Below, piece after piece: positions 18,832 to 29,656 of a DNA stretch of 64,000 bases. Position numbers and translations under genes: made by a program. Every line of letters begins with the position of its first letter. Position 1 is the stretch's first letter. Source of the stretch: Methylobacterium sp. FF17 (GTDB lineage: Bacteria; Pseudomonadota; Alphaproteobacteria; Rhizobiales; Beijerinckiaceae); the NCBI RefSeq assembly GCF_025813715.1, contig NZ_CP107532.1:744001-808000 (forward strand), written 5' to 3'. The notes under the pieces are model-generated. The model saw only the letters and a list, made by a program, of their open reading frames with translations, ran no database searches and had not been told where the DNA came from.

Positions 18832-19659
18832 CGCGGACGGCCTGCGGATTCCCAGGAGGCTAAGCGAGGCCGGTGCACCGAATGTCCGACGGAAGGCGTT
18901 CGCGAAGTGCGACTGGTCCGAGAACTCCGCCTCATGTGCGGCGCGGGTGAAGTTGGCACCCTGGACTACGGCCTTGATGGCGCGGCGCATCCGAATCCAG
19001 CCGCGATAGCGCCGGAATGGAACGCCGACCGCCGCGCTGAACAGGTGCTGCATCCGGGAGGAAGACAGGGATGCAGCGGCGGCGAGCCGGCCGGCACTCA
19101 TCCGGACATCCTGGCAGGCGCGCAGGTCGATGAGAATCTGCGCGATCCGGGCATCGACCGGTTGGTCGGTCCGCCGTCCCGAAAAGACGGACAGGTCGGC
19201 GATGGCCTCGCCGGCCCAGTCGCAGGCATCGCGACGCTCGAACAGCGCACGCAGCGCATCGACCTCGCCACGCCTGCCCACGAGGGCGCTGCCGACCGGG
19301 TCGGCCGGGCCCATCAACCCGGCCAGCGCCCGCGCGCCGGCATCCGGCTCCCGGTAGAGGACGCCGAGGGGATCGCCGCCGCAATCGAGTTCGTGCGAGA
19401 CACCGGCCGGGATGAAGGCGGTGCGGCAGGTGATCCAGACCCCGCCCGCGAATCGGATGCGAAAGGCGCCGTAGAGACCCGCGAGATAGACCGGAGCGCC
19501 GTGCTGGTGGCTGGCATTGTAGGAGAGCGGACCGGCGAAGAGGGTGTGCGCGCCTTCCACGTGCCAGATCGGGCCGGGCGGCCGCCCGTTGGGCGCAGCA
19601 CGTTCGTACAAGCCGAGCTTCCTCCCCCCGCGATATTCCGGGGCCTGCCGGGCCCGCAC
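18781..19659 (-). CDS. AraC family transcriptional regulator
   Basis: About 292 residues. The N-terminal half is a cupin-like sensor (GPIWHVEGAHTLFAG, VWITCRTAFIPAGVSHEL). The C-terminal 100 residues hold two helix-turn-helix units (MSAGRLAAAASLSSSRMQHL and FTRAAHEAEFSDQSHFANAF) in AraC order, with FRRTFG closing. The last 20 residues, after the HTH, overlap the convergent ribbon-helix-helix gene and look non-conserved. I start at the GTG at 19659, which has AGGA upstream; an open frame continues to 20001 but would run through the divergent hydrolase gene. Likely regulates that neighbour, by position only. Confidence 0.85.
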   Translation of the reverse strand: MRARQAPEYRGGRKLGLYERAAPNGRPPGPIWHVEGAHTLFAGPLSYNASHQHGAPVYLAGLYGAFRIRFAGGVWITCRTAFIPAGVSHELDCGGDPLGVLYREPDAGARALAGLMGPADPVGSALVGRRGEVDALRALFERRDACDWAGEAIADLSVFSGRRTDQPVDARIAQILIDLRACQDVRMSAGRLAAAASLSSSRMQHLFSAAVGVPFRRYRGWIRMRRAIKAVVQGANFTRAAHEAEFSDQSHFANAFRRTFGAPASLSLLGIRRPSASGRGAHARQHEHSDRG

Positions 19660-19768
19660 CCATCCTGACGGAGCCGGTCCGTGCAGGAAATGACACGGCC
19701 GAGAATCCTTCGCCAGGAGATACGCTGCGCTGACCGATCTCACCCGCCGCCATCTCGCCGCGACTCTA

Positions 19769-20701
19769 GTGGCGGGCATGACCCTGCCGGGCCGGGCGAT
19801 GGCGACGCCGATCCCCGCCTCCACCCCGCCGGGGCTCAAACGGGTGCGCCTCGGCGCCTTCGCCGTCACCACCCTGCGCGACGCCGATGCCATGATCGAT
19901 GGTCCCTGGCCGATCGTCGGAGAGGATCGTCCCAGAGCGGAGATCCAGGCGCTGATGCGGGAGAACAGCCTTCCGGAAACTCGCTTCAAGCCCGGCTTCA
20001 CGCCGACCCTCGTCCAGACCGGCCGTCAGACGATATTGTTTGATACCGGCAACGGCGAGGTCGGCTTCATCCCCCGCCCCGCCGGAGGCCGGCTCGCGCG
20101 CCTCCTCGAACAGGCGGGCCTCTCACCCGAGATGATCGACATCGTCGTCCTGACCCATTGCCACACCGATCATATCGGCGGCCTTCTTGAATCCGGGACA
20201 CCGCTCTTCCCGAACGCCCGCTACGTGGTCGGCACGCGGGAATTCGCCTTTTGGTCGGACGATGCCCGCCTCGCAGCAGCGGAGGACGGCAACGAGCACA
20301 AATCGGCGCGGATCTTTCGCAGCCACCTGCTACCCCTCGCCGACCGCATCCGCTTCGTGAAGCCCGGCGATTCGGTGGCGCCGGGCATCGATGCGCTGGC
20401 GGCCTTCGGTCATACACCCGGACACCTCGCCTTCCACGTGGAGAGCGAAGGGGAGCGCATGCTGATCTGGGGCGACTGCGCCCATCACGAGGTCGCCTCG
20501 CTGGCGCGACCCGATTGGCATGCCCTGTTCGACATGGAGAAGAGCGCCGGCGCCGCCACCCGACGAACGATCTACGACATGGCGGCCACCGACCGGGTCC
20601 TGGTGGCCGGCTATCACACCTCGTTTCCGTCGCTCGGCTACGTCAGCCGCGACGGACTCGGCTACCGCTGGATCTCCTTGACCTATCAGCTCGATCGCTG
20701 A
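19769..20701 (+). CDS. Exported MBL-fold metallo-hydrolase with twin-arginine leader
   Basis: Zinc hydrolase of the metallo-beta-lactamase fold, 310 residues from the GTG at 19769. The metal motif HCHTDHIGG, the later AFGHTPGHLAFH and WGDCAHH, and a last GYHTSFP give a complete His/Asp ligand set. Upstream in frame, without any ATG, GTG or TTG, the reading is TDLTRRHLAATLVAG, which with the following residues makes a twin-arginine signal peptide ending near AMA. AGGAG at 19715-19719 sits 10 bases before a CTG at 19730, so the real start is probably that CTG. Lactonase-like families (AHL, quinone or drug lactonases) share this shape; substrate unknown. Divergent from the AraC gene. Confidence 0.85.
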   Translation: MAGMTLPGRAMATPIPASTPPGLKRVRLGAFAVTTLRDADAMIDGPWPIVGEDRPRAEIQALMRENSLPETRFKPGFTPTLVQTGRQTILFDTGNGEVGFIPRPAGGRLARLLEQAGLSPEMIDIVVLTHCHTDHIGGLLESGTPLFPNARYVVGTREFAFWSDDARLAAAEDGNEHKSARIFRSHLLPLADRIRFVKPGDSVAPGIDALAAFGHTPGHLAFHVESEGERMLIWGDCAHHEVASLARPDWHALFDMEKSAGAATRRTIYDMAATDRVLVAGYHTSFPSLGYVSRDGLGYRWISLTYQLDR

Positions 20702-20717
20702 TGGGCGTCCAGGCTCC

Positions 20718-22100
20718 CTACTCCGCCGCCAGCATCGTCCGCGCAGGCAGGCCCTCCAGGGCTGCCGGCTTCGGGCCGCCGGTCGCCCAGTCCAGCAGCT
20801 CCGCCGTGTGCACGATCGGAATCGCCGTGCCCTTCCCGATCTGGGTGGCGCAGCCGATGTTGCCGGTGGCGATGACGTCGGGGCGCATCCGCTCGATGTT
20901 GGCGACCTTCCGGTCCCGGAGACGGTTCGCGATCTCGGGCTGGAGGATGTTGTAGGTGCCCGCCGAGCCGCAGCAGATGTGGCCCTCGGGCACGTCCTTC
21001 ACGGTGAAGCCCGCGCTCTTCAGGAGGTTCTTGGGCTCGGTGCGGATGCCCTGGCCGTGCTGCATCGAGCAGGCGGAATGGTAGGCGACCACGAGGTCGG
21101 TCTCGAGGATCGGCGGCATCAGACGGATGGTCGCCATGTACTCGGTCAGGTCCTTGGCAAGGCCCGACACGCGCCGGGCCTTCTCCGCATAGGCCGGGTC
21201 TTCGCGGAACATGAAGCCGTAATCCTTGATCGTCGTGCCGCAGCCCGACGCCGTGACCAGGATCGCGTCGAGGCCCGCCCCGTCCATCTCGGCGATCCAG
21301 GCGTCGATGGTGCGCCGGGCCTGGGCGTGGGCGGTCTCCGCCTTGCCCATGTGATGGGTGAGCGCGCCGCAGCAGCCCTCTCCCTTCGCCTGCACGACCT
21401 CGACCCCGTGCCGGGTCAGGAGACGGATCGCCGCCTCGTTGAAGTCCGGCCGCAGCACGCTCTGGGCGCAGCCGCGCAGCAGCGCCACCCGGCCGGTACG
21501 CGCGGGTGCGGTCTCGCCGTGCAGGGCGGCGCTGGCTTCCAGGGCGCGGGTCTCGGGCGGGAAGGTGCCGGGCCGGTCGGTCGGGTTGCGGTTCGGCAGT
21601 TGCGCCGGGGCGAGGTCGAGCATCGCTGCGAGACGGTTGCCCACCCGCGGCAGCCGCGCGACCAGGGGACGGAACGGCGCGCCCAGCTTCGCCCCGAGGA
21701 GCGCCAGCCGGAAGCGGTTCGGGTAGGGCAGCACGAAGGCCAGCACGCTACGCAGCAGGCGGTCGCTCAAGGGGCGCCGATAAGTCGTCTCGATGTGTTC
21801 GCGGGCGTGGTCGATGAGGTGCATGTAATGCACGCCCGAGGGGCAGGTCGTCATGCAGGACAGGCAGGAGAGGCAGCGGTCCACGTGCTTGACCACCTCC
21901 GGCACCGCCGGCTTGCCCCCCTCCAGCATGTCCTTGATGAGATAGATGCGCCCGCGCGGGGAATCGAGCTCGTCACCGAGCAGCAGGTAGGTCGGGCAGG
22001 TGGCGGTACAGAACCCGCAATGGACGCAGGTCCGCAGGATCTTCTCGGACGCGGCCATGGCGGGGTCCGCGAGCTGCGTCAGGCTGAAATTGGTCTGCAC
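20718..22100 (-). CDS. glcF: Glycolate oxidase iron-sulfur subunit GlcF
   Basis: Electron-transfer subunit of glycolate dehydrogenase (glycolate to glyoxylate). 460 residues. Two ferredoxin clusters lie at the N-terminus, CVHCGFCTATCP near 26-37 and CLSCLSCMTTCP near 76-87. Two CCG domains follow (CAQSVLRP...GEGCCGALTHHMG and YHSACSMQHGQG...GHICCGSAGTYNI). The gene is 155 nt downstream of glcE on the same strand. The catalytic GlcD subunit is not in the window. Confidence 0.94.
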   Translation of the reverse strand: MQTNFSLTQLADPAMAASEKILRTCVHCGFCTATCPTYLLLGDELDSPRGRIYLIKDMLEGGKPAVPEVVKHVDRCLSCLSCMTTCPSGVHYMHLIDHAREHIETTYRRPLSDRLLRSVLAFVLPYPNRFRLALLGAKLGAPFRPLVARLPRVGNRLAAMLDLAPAQLPNRNPTDRPGTFPPETRALEASAALHGETAPARTGRVALLRGCAQSVLRPDFNEAAIRLLTRHGVEVVQAKGEGCCGALTHHMGKAETAHAQARRTIDAWIAEMDGAGLDAILVTASGCGTTIKDYGFMFREDPAYAEKARRVSGLAKDLTEYMATIRLMPPILETDLVVAYHSACSMQHGQGIRTEPKNLLKSAGFTVKDVPEGHICCGSAGTYNILQPEIANRLRDRKVANIERMRPDVIATGNIGCATQIGKGTAIPIVHTAELLDWATGGPKPAALEGLPARTMLAAE

Positions 22101-22255
22101 GGCGTATCCTCGGGTCCACCCTCGCGCCGTTCGCCGGACCGGACTTCCGTCCGGTCGGCTTCGGCATCGTCGTTCGTGGCGTCAGTTTAAGGTCAATCGC
22201 ATCGGTTGCCGAGCCTTGGAATGGCTCTCAACAGCGCATCCTGGCCCCGACCGGC

Positions 22256-23440
22256 TCAGACGCCGGCATACATCCGGCCCAGATTGAACAGGCCCGCCGG
22301 GTCATGCGCCGCCTTGATGCCCATCGTGATCCGCATCAGCGGCTCGGAGAGCGGCTCGAACACCGGCACCGCCGCGCGGACGGCGTCGGGCGCCCGCACC
22401 AGGGTGGCGTGTCCGCCCTGGGTACGGACGGCGGCGCGCACCGTCGCGGCGCCCGCGTCATCCGTGGCGGCGGTGGCGAGCCAGATCAGGCCGCCGCCCC
22501 AATCGTAGAACCAGCGCGCGTCGCGCTCGGCCGCGATGGCGGCGACGAGGGCGGGACCATGGGTCGGCGCCGTGGCGATGCGCCAGATCGCGGCCTCCCG
22601 GGGCTCGGCGAGAGACGTGGCGTCGCGGATGCGGGCCCAGAGGTCGGCGGTGCCGTCACCCTCCAGGATCTCCGGTTCGCCGAAGCGCTTGAGCAGGCGG
22701 CGCAGTTCGCCCAGGCGATAATTGATCGATTCCGAAAAACCCTCGATCCGCATCAGGGTGCGCGCCGCGCCGTCGATGCCGGCGGGCAGGTGGGCGGCGC
22801 CCGTCAGCTCGAAGGGCGAGCCGAGGGCGGCGCTCAAGGCGGCGATGGCCCGGGTATCGTCAAGGCCGGCATAGGCCAGGGTCGCCACCCGCTCCTGGCG
22901 GGGCAGCACCTTGAAGGTCACCTCGGTGAGGAGGCCGAGGGTGCCCCAGGAACCGGCCATGAGCTTCACGAGGTCGAGGCCGGTGACGTTCTTCATCACC
23001 CGGCCGCCGGACTTGATGGCCTCGCCGCGCCCGTTGACGAAGCGCACGCCGATCAGGCTGTCGCGGGCGGCGCCCGCATTGATCCGGCGCGGACCGGACG
23101 TGTTGGCGGCGGCCACGGCCCCGAAGGTCGGCTCGCCCTGCGTGCCCATCAGGCCGCGATGGTCCATGGGCTCGAAGGGCAGCATCTGCCCACGGTCGGC
23201 CAGCAGCGCCTGGACCTCGCAGAGCGGCGTACCGGCGCGGGCCGCGACTACCATCTCGGCGGGCTCGTAGAGGGTGATGCCGGAGAGCTTCGCGCTGGAC
23301 AGCGTCGCCTCGTCCTGCGCGGGCCGGCCGATCCCCGCCTTCGTCCCGCCCCCGACGAGACGGAGCCGCTGCGTGGAAGCGGCCGCCGCGCGAACGATCT
23401 CGGCCGCCGCGCCCTCGTCATGAGGCTCGTATGAACGCAT
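22256..23440 (-). CDS. glcE: Glycolate oxidase FAD-binding subunit GlcE
   Basis: 394-residue FAD_binding_4 protein that pairs with GlcD and GlcF. N-terminal flavin region: RLVGGGTKAGIGRPA, ISLYEPAEMVVAARAGTPL-like segment, then GDxRRI-type PRRINAGAARDSLIGVRF and KSGGRVMKNVTGLDLVKLMAGSWGTL split over the next strand region. The C-terminal part is less conserved, as usual for GlcE compared with GlcD. It is too short and too divergent to be GlcD (about 480-500). Upstream lies an unrelated membrane protein, so glcD has been lost from this operon or moved. Confidence 0.92.
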   Translation of the reverse strand: MRSYEPHDEGAAAEIVRAAAASTQRLRLVGGGTKAGIGRPAQDEATLSSAKLSGITLYEPAEMVVAARAGTPLCEVQALLADRGQMLPFEPMDHRGLMGTQGEPTFGAVAAANTSGPRRINAGAARDSLIGVRFVNGRGEAIKSGGRVMKNVTGLDLVKLMAGSWGTLGLLTEVTFKVLPRQERVATLAYAGLDDTRAIAALSAALGSPFELTGAAHLPAGIDGAARTLMRIEGFSESINYRLGELRRLLKRFGEPEILEGDGTADLWARIRDATSLAEPREAAIWRIATAPTHGPALVAAIAAERDARWFYDWGGGLIWLATAATDDAGAATVRAAVRTQGGHATLVRAPDAVRAAVPVFEPLSEPLMRITMGIKAAHDPAGLFNLGRMYAGV

Positions 23441-23542
23441 CGCTTCCTACCCGGTCCGGGATGCTCTGCGGCATCCGCGTTTCACTCTTGAATGACTCCA
23501 TCTTAACGGAGGCGCGCGCGGAAGGCATCCGGCGTCGCGGGC

Positions 23543-25015
23543 CTATTCGGAGGCCGCCGGCTCCGACGCAGCGGCATCCGGGGCGGTTCGGGCCGCGAGG
23601 CGCGCCTCGATCTGCCCGCGCAGGCCCGCGATGTCGAAGACCCAGACCAAGGCGCCGTAGAGGGCGACCCCGAGGGGGATGCTCAGTGCCAGGCAGCGCA
23701 CCGGCTCGACGTGACGCAGGGGCAGGAGGCAGAGCGCCATCGCGAGGGCGGCGACGCCGGCCGCGAAGATGTCCCACCACGGCAGGGCGAGGCGATCGGT
23801 CCCGGTGAGGGCCAGCAGGGCCAGCAGCAGGGTCGCGGCGCCGAGACCGGCGGTCTGCGCGATCGCCACGCCCTCGGGCCCGAGGTGCGGCGGCAGAAGC
23901 CAGAGGCCGAGCCCGTTCACCGCGAGCCCCACCAGCGCGGCGACGATCACCGGGCGGGTGCGGCGGCGGATCTGGAAGACGGGGTTGAGGGCGAAGTTCA
24001 TCATCGCGAGGCAGAAGAAGCCGGGGATCATCAGGCCCGCATAGGCCGCGAAGGGCCCACGGAATGCCTCCGGCACGACCAGGGCCTGGAGCGCCGGAAG
24101 GACGGCCCAGAAGCCGACCGCGCAGGGCAGGAGCAGAGCCACCACCACGCCGGCATTGCGCCCAACCTGGGCCTCCGCCGCCGCCCGGCCCTCCTCCTCC
24201 TCGGCCCGGACGGCGAGCTGGAACAGGAGGAGGTCGAGGGCGGTCCCCAGCGTGCCGATGCTGCGGGTGGTGACGTCGGCGGCCAGCGCGAAGTACCCGG
24301 CCTCGGCCAGCCCGCCCTGGGCCGCGATGCTGCCCCGGTTGAGGAACGGCATGAGCTGGTAGATCGCGTTGGCGGCGATCAGCGGCAGGCCGTAGGCCGC
24401 GAAGAGGCGCCAGGTCTCGCTCAGCCGCACCCGCAGGCGGGGCGTGACGGGATCGCCCAAGGGGCGGCGCAGCAGCCAGGCCGCCCCGGCCTGGCTGACC
24501 CCGGCGGCGGCCAGCACCCAGGCCGGCTGCGGCAGGAACCAGGCGGCCCCCGCCATCATGGCGAAGGACAGCACGTTCTTGACCGCCACCAGCCGGAAGT
24601 AGAGCCCGCCGTCGAAGCGGGCGCGGGCGAGCGCGGCGTGATAGTCGAAGATGCCGATGCCGAGGGCGGCCAGCGCCGCGCCGGCCGTGATGGCGAGACG
24701 GCCCCCGGCATCGAGCCCGGTGGCGAAGCCGGCGCCGAGGCAGAGCAGTGCGACGGCGAACAGCCCCAGCCCGACGATCCCGTAGGCCCGGTCGAGCCCC
24801 TGCCGGATCCAGGGCTCGTCGGCCCGGACCCGCGCCGAGTAGAACCGCGTCGCCGACAGGCGCAGCCACTCGAACAGCACCGTGTTGGCGACGATGGCCC
24901 CGGCGGTCGCCAGCGCGAACAGGCCGAAATCCGCCGGCCCCAGCAGCTTGGCCACGAGCAGGCCGAGGACGAAGTTCAGGCCGGCATTGAGGACGAAGGC
25001 GGCGATCACGGCCAT
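23543..25015 (-). CDS. Oligosaccharide flippase / polysaccharide biosynthesis membrane protein
   Basis: 490-residue protein with about 12-14 hydrophobic helices and the start AAFVLNAGLNFVLGLLVAKLLGPADFGLFAL, the usual opening of Wzx/MurJ-type flippases (MOP superfamily). Residues 240-275 have an acidic cytoplasmic loop (RAEEEEGRAAAEAQ). It stands apart from the polysaccharide cluster at 40-52 kb, with glycolate oxidase on one side and corA on the other. The C-terminal 25 residues are Ala/Glu rich. Substrate unknown. It opens 81 nt after corA ends and may share its transcript. Confidence 0.83.
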   Translation of the reverse strand: MAVIAAFVLNAGLNFVLGLLVAKLLGPADFGLFALATAGAIVANTVLFEWLRLSATRFYSARVRADEPWIRQGLDRAYGIVGLGLFAVALLCLGAGFATGLDAGGRLAITAGAALAALGIGIFDYHAALARARFDGGLYFRLVAVKNVLSFAMMAGAAWFLPQPAWVLAAAGVSQAGAAWLLRRPLGDPVTPRLRVRLSETWRLFAAYGLPLIAANAIYQLMPFLNRGSIAAQGGLAEAGYFALAADVTTRSIGTLGTALDLLLFQLAVRAEEEEGRAAAEAQVGRNAGVVVALLLPCAVGFWAVLPALQALVVPEAFRGPFAAYAGLMIPGFFCLAMMNFALNPVFQIRRRTRPVIVAALVGLAVNGLGLWLLPPHLGPEGVAIAQTAGLGAATLLLALLALTGTDRLALPWWDIFAAGVAALAMALCLLPLRHVEPVRCLALSIPLGVALYGALVWVFDIAGLRGQIEARLAARTAPDAAASEPAASE

Positions 25016-25096
25016 GGCGCGGACGGCATCCTCGGAAGGCCGCCCCGTCGCGGCGCCTCGATCTGGTCAGGCCTGAGCGAAGATTCCGTCAACCGC

Positions 25097-26107
25097 TCAC
25101 AGCCAGCCGCGAATCCGGAAGAAAACGATCGGAATGATGGCGCTCACCAGGATGAGCACGAGGCCGTAGGGATAGCCGTAGACCCATTCGAGTTCCGGCA
25201 TGTGCTTGAAGTTCATGCCGTACATCGAGGCGATGAGGGTCGGCGGGATGCCCACCACCGAGGCCACGGTGAGGACCCGGAAGGTGTTGTTCTGCTCGAT
25301 GCTGATGAGGCCGAGCGTCGCGTCGAGGAGGAACTGCACGTTCTCCGACAGGCGGATCTCGAACTCGTCGAGGGAGGCGATGTCGCGGCGCACCGCCTCG
25401 AAGCGGGGCACCTGCTCCTCGCCCAGGATCTGCTCGCACTCGTTGGCGACGAAGGGCACGATGCGCTCGAGGCCGAGCAGGCTGGAGCGGATCTTGCCGA
25501 GCGCCTTGCCCCGCCGGCCGATGCCGCGCAGGATCCGCCGCAGCGCGAGGTCGCGGCGGCGCGGCGTCTGGTTCCGGAGCTTGCTGTCCCCGGCGAGCCC
25601 GCCGCTGTGGACATCGAAATCGAAGATTTGGGTGGAGAGCGAATCGAGGTCGGCGCCCATGTCTTCGAGGGCGTCGGCCAGGCTGTCGACCAGCTCCTCC
25701 ATCAGCAGCAGGAAGATCTCGATGCTGGTGGTGCCCACGCCATCCCCGGTGTCGATCCGCTTCCTGACCTCGCCGAAGGCGCGCAGTTCGTGGAAGCGCA
25801 CGGTGACGAGGCGGTCCTTGGTGAGCAGGAAGCCCAGCGGCATCAACTGCGAATCCAGCTTGTCGAAGGTGATCATCGGCGTGGAGAGCGAGAAGCCGTT
25901 CTTCAGCCGCCGCAGCCGGCTCGAATTCTCGACTTCGCTCAAGGCCGTGCGGGACGGCACGCGGATACCGGTGGACGCCTCGACCCGCTCCGCTTCTTCG
26001 GCGGTCGGGTCGTCGAGGTCGATCCAGAGTGCGTGGGGCGGGCAGGCGGAGCCCGCGTCGCCGGTCTCGGGCTCGACCGACCCTTGCGGACCATGAAGCT
26101 TGATCAT
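25097..26107 (-). CDS. corA: CorA family magnesium/divalent cation channel
   Basis: 336-residue pentameric channel subunit. The hallmark YGMNF sits at the end of the first of two C-terminal membrane helices (VVGIPPTLIASMYGMNF, then the second helix from GLVLILVSAIIPIVFF). The cytoplasmic part has the usual long helices. The start MIKLHGPQG at 26107 is chosen because a frame to 26203 only adds an Arg-rich leader. The loop between the helices is ELEWVYGYPYG, a variant of the MPEL motif (KHMPELEW present), which supports Mg2+ transport. Divergent from groES, with 213 nt between. Confidence 0.92.
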   Translation of the reverse strand: MIKLHGPQGSVEPETGDAGSACPPHALWIDLDDPTAEEAERVEASTGIRVPSRTALSEVENSSRLRRLKNGFSLSTPMITFDKLDSQLMPLGFLLTKDRLVTVRFHELRAFGEVRKRIDTGDGVGTTSIEIFLLLMEELVDSLADALEDMGADLDSLSTQIFDFDVHSGGLAGDSKLRNQTPRRRDLALRRILRGIGRRGKALGKIRSSLLGLERIVPFVANECEQILGEEQVPRFEAVRRDIASLDEFEIRLSENVQFLLDATLGLISIEQNNTFRVLTVASVVGIPPTLIASMYGMNFKHMPELEWVYGYPYGLVLILVSAIIPIVFFRIRGWL

Positions 26108-26224
26108 CCGCAAAGGACTTTCGGCAAAGCGGTGGAAGAGGGGAAGAACGTCGTCGTCGGATCGTCGTCGGACCCTGCGACAGTCTTGACTCGAACCGGC
26201 CACGCGCCTAACTCGGCGCCATCG

Positions 26225-26251
26225 TTAGCACTCACCCAGGGAGAGTGCTAA
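26225..26251. promoter_or_regulatory. CIRCE element (HrcA operator) of groESL
   Basis: Perfect TTAGCACTC, nine-base spacer, GAGTGCTAA. This is the exact consensus for the heat-shock repressor HrcA. It ends 69 nt before the groES start. Confidence 0.97.
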
Positions 26252-26320
26252 CGGCCTGGGTTGAGCGCGCTGCCGCGCCGCATCAACGCCATCCACGAAT
26301 TTGAAGCAAGAGGGCAGCTC

Positions 26321-26608
26321 ATGAAGTTCCGTCCGCTGCACGACCGTGTCGTCGTTCGCCGCATCGAAGGCGAAGAGAAGACCAAGGGGGGCATCATCAT
26401 CCCCGACACCGCCAAGGAGAAGCCGCAAGAGGGCGAGATCGTCGCCGTCGGCCCGGGCGCCCGTGACGAGGCCGGCCGCATCAACCCGCTCGACGTCAAG
26501 GCCGGCGACCGCGTCCTGTTCGGCAAATGGTCCGGCACCGAGGTCAAGATCGACGGTCAGGACCTCCTGATCATGAAGGAATCCGACATCATGGGCGTCG
26601 TCGCCTAA
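26321..26608 (+). CDS. groES: Co-chaperonin GroES
   Basis: 95-residue lid of the GroEL chaperonin. Starts [20 protein letters not shown], has the mobile loop [19 protein letters not shown] and ends DIMGVVA, all standard. The ATG at 26321 matches the family start. First gene of the groESL operon; HrcA control is indicated by the CIRCE element just upstream. groEL starts 88 nt downstream. Confidence 0.98.
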   Translation: MKFRPLHDRVVVRRIEGEEKTKGGIIIPDTAKEKPQEGEIVAVGPGARDEAGRINPLDVKAGDRVLFGKWSGTEVKIDGQDLLIMKESDIMGVVA

Positions 26609-26684
26609 GTCGGTTTCTCTTCGGCAAACCCCCTTTCACGAGCCCTTCGAGGGCGCCGTCCGGCGCCTCGGGGCCCATCACTGA

Positions 26685-28340
<1,656 letters not shown>

Positions 28341-28417
28341 GACGTCCAGCCCTGCTAAGCCCAAGGAAACCCAGGTCCGGCCAAGCCGGGCCTGGGGTCA
28401 GACTTGGTCCCGGAAAA

Positions 28418-28446
28418 GAGGGGTCGCCGAAAGGCGGCCCCTTTTT
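28418..28446 (+). terminator. Rho-independent terminator of groESL
   Basis: GGGGTCGCC-GAAA-GGCGGCCCC: nine-pair stem with one G-T wobble and a GAAA tetraloop, followed by TTTTT. Closest thing to a textbook terminator in the window. Confidence 0.9.
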
Positions 28447-28457
28447 CGTCGTCTCCG

Positions 28458-29645
28458 TCAGATCAGGCCGAGGTCGCTCGGCGCCACCCCGGCGAAGATC
28501 CGCCCGAGGCTCGCCGCATCGAGCCCGTAGAGCCGCTGGAACAGGCCGGCGAGCATCGCGCGGTAATCGGTGAGCACGGGATAATCCCGGTTCTGGAACA
28601 GGTGAGCCTCGTCGGCGCGGACCTGCGGGCCGGCGATGCGGCCACCCCGCACGCCGCCCCCGAGCACCCAGTAGACGCTGCCGTGGCCGTGATCGGTGCC
28701 CCGGCTGCCGTTCTCGCGAAATGTGCGCCCGAACTCGGAGACCACCACCACCACGGTGTCGTTCCAGGCGCCGCCGATCTCCTGCGTGAAGCCCGCGAGC
28801 CCGCGCCCGAGTTCGCTCACGCGGTCGGCGAGGTAGCCGGCGGCGGCCCCCTGGTTCACATGGGTGTCCCAGCCGCCGACATCGACGAAGCCGAGGTTGA
28901 ACTGATCGCGCATCAGCCGACCGATCCGGCGGGCGGCCAGTTCGAAGCCCTTGGGCGAGACCGCGCCGCGATCGGCCTGGGCCTGGTGGTCGGAGACCGT
29001 ACGGTAGACCTCGTCACGGACGCGAAAGCCCTCGTTGACCGCACCGGCGAGCGGGCCTCCGGCGTACATCGCGCTGATGAGCCGGGCCTGCCGCTCGTCG
29101 ATCCCCGCCTTGCCGAGGCCGGCGAGGGCGATGTTCGGCACCGGGTCCGGCCCCCGGAAGATCAGGGGCGACTGTTCGGTGAAGGCGATCGGGCGCACCC
29201 GCGTCAGTTCCGAGGCCAGCCGCGCCATGAACCCGGACTGGTAGTTGCGCGATTCGCCCAAGGTCTGGCCGAGTTCGATCGTGTCCTGCGTCTCGAAGTG
29301 GCTCCGGGTGAGGTCGCTGGTGCCGGCGAAGGGGACGAAGGCCGCCTGGCCTTTGGCGAAGAGCGGCAGGATCGTGTCGCGCAGGGCCGGGTGCAGGATC
29401 CAGTCGGCGTCGAGGGCGAGGGCGGCGGCCGGGTCGGCGGCGTCCGGCCGCGCGATGGCGAGCGTCGGCCGCGCGCGATAGTAGAAGTCGCTTCCGGTGG
29501 GGATCACCACATTGGCGGCGTCGTAGGCACCGCGCAGGAAGACCACGAGCAGGCGCGCATCGGCCTTCGGCGCCGCCCAGACCCGCCCCGAAACCGTACC
29601 GCCGGCGAGCGCGGCCGCCCCGCGCAGGAGGGCGCGTCTGTTCAT
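28458..29645 (-). CDS. Exported DUF1501 protein
   Basis: About 395 residues with a twin-arginine leader (MNRRALLRGAAALAGGTVSG). The mature part shows DUF1501 features: LLVVFLRGAYDAANVVIP, RSHFETQDTIELG, VGGWDTHVNQG and the C-terminal VVVVSEFGRTFRENGSRGTDHGHGS in two pieces, which resembles the metal site of alkaline-phosphatase-type sulfatases. DUF1501 genes almost always stand next to DUF1800 genes, as here, with only 11 nt between. The substrate of the pair is unknown. The stop is 12 nt from the groESL terminator, convergent with it. Confidence 0.9.
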   Translation of the reverse strand: MNRRALLRGAAALAGGTVSGRVWAAPKADARLLVVFLRGAYDAANVVIPTGSDFYYRARPTLAIARPDAADPAAALALDADWILHPALRDTILPLFAKGQAAFVPFAGTSDLTRSHFETQDTIELGQTLGESRNYQSGFMARLASELTRVRPIAFTEQSPLIFRGPDPVPNIALAGLGKAGIDERQARLISAMYAGGPLAGAVNEGFRVRDEVYRTVSDHQAQADRGAVSPKGFELAARRIGRLMRDQFNLGFVDVGGWDTHVNQGAAAGYLADRVSELGRGLAGFTQEIGGAWNDTVVVVVSEFGRTFRENGSRGTDHGHGSVYWVLGGGVRGGRIAGPQVRADEAHLFQNRDYPVLTDYRAMLAGLFQRLYGLDAASLGRIFAGVAPSDLGLI

Positions 29646-29656
29646 TCCCGTCCCCG

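Noticed and set aside
23711..26251. 846-codon open frame on the plus strand opposite the flippase and corA genes
   Set aside because: Runs antisense to two clear membrane-protein genes; low-complexity charged product.
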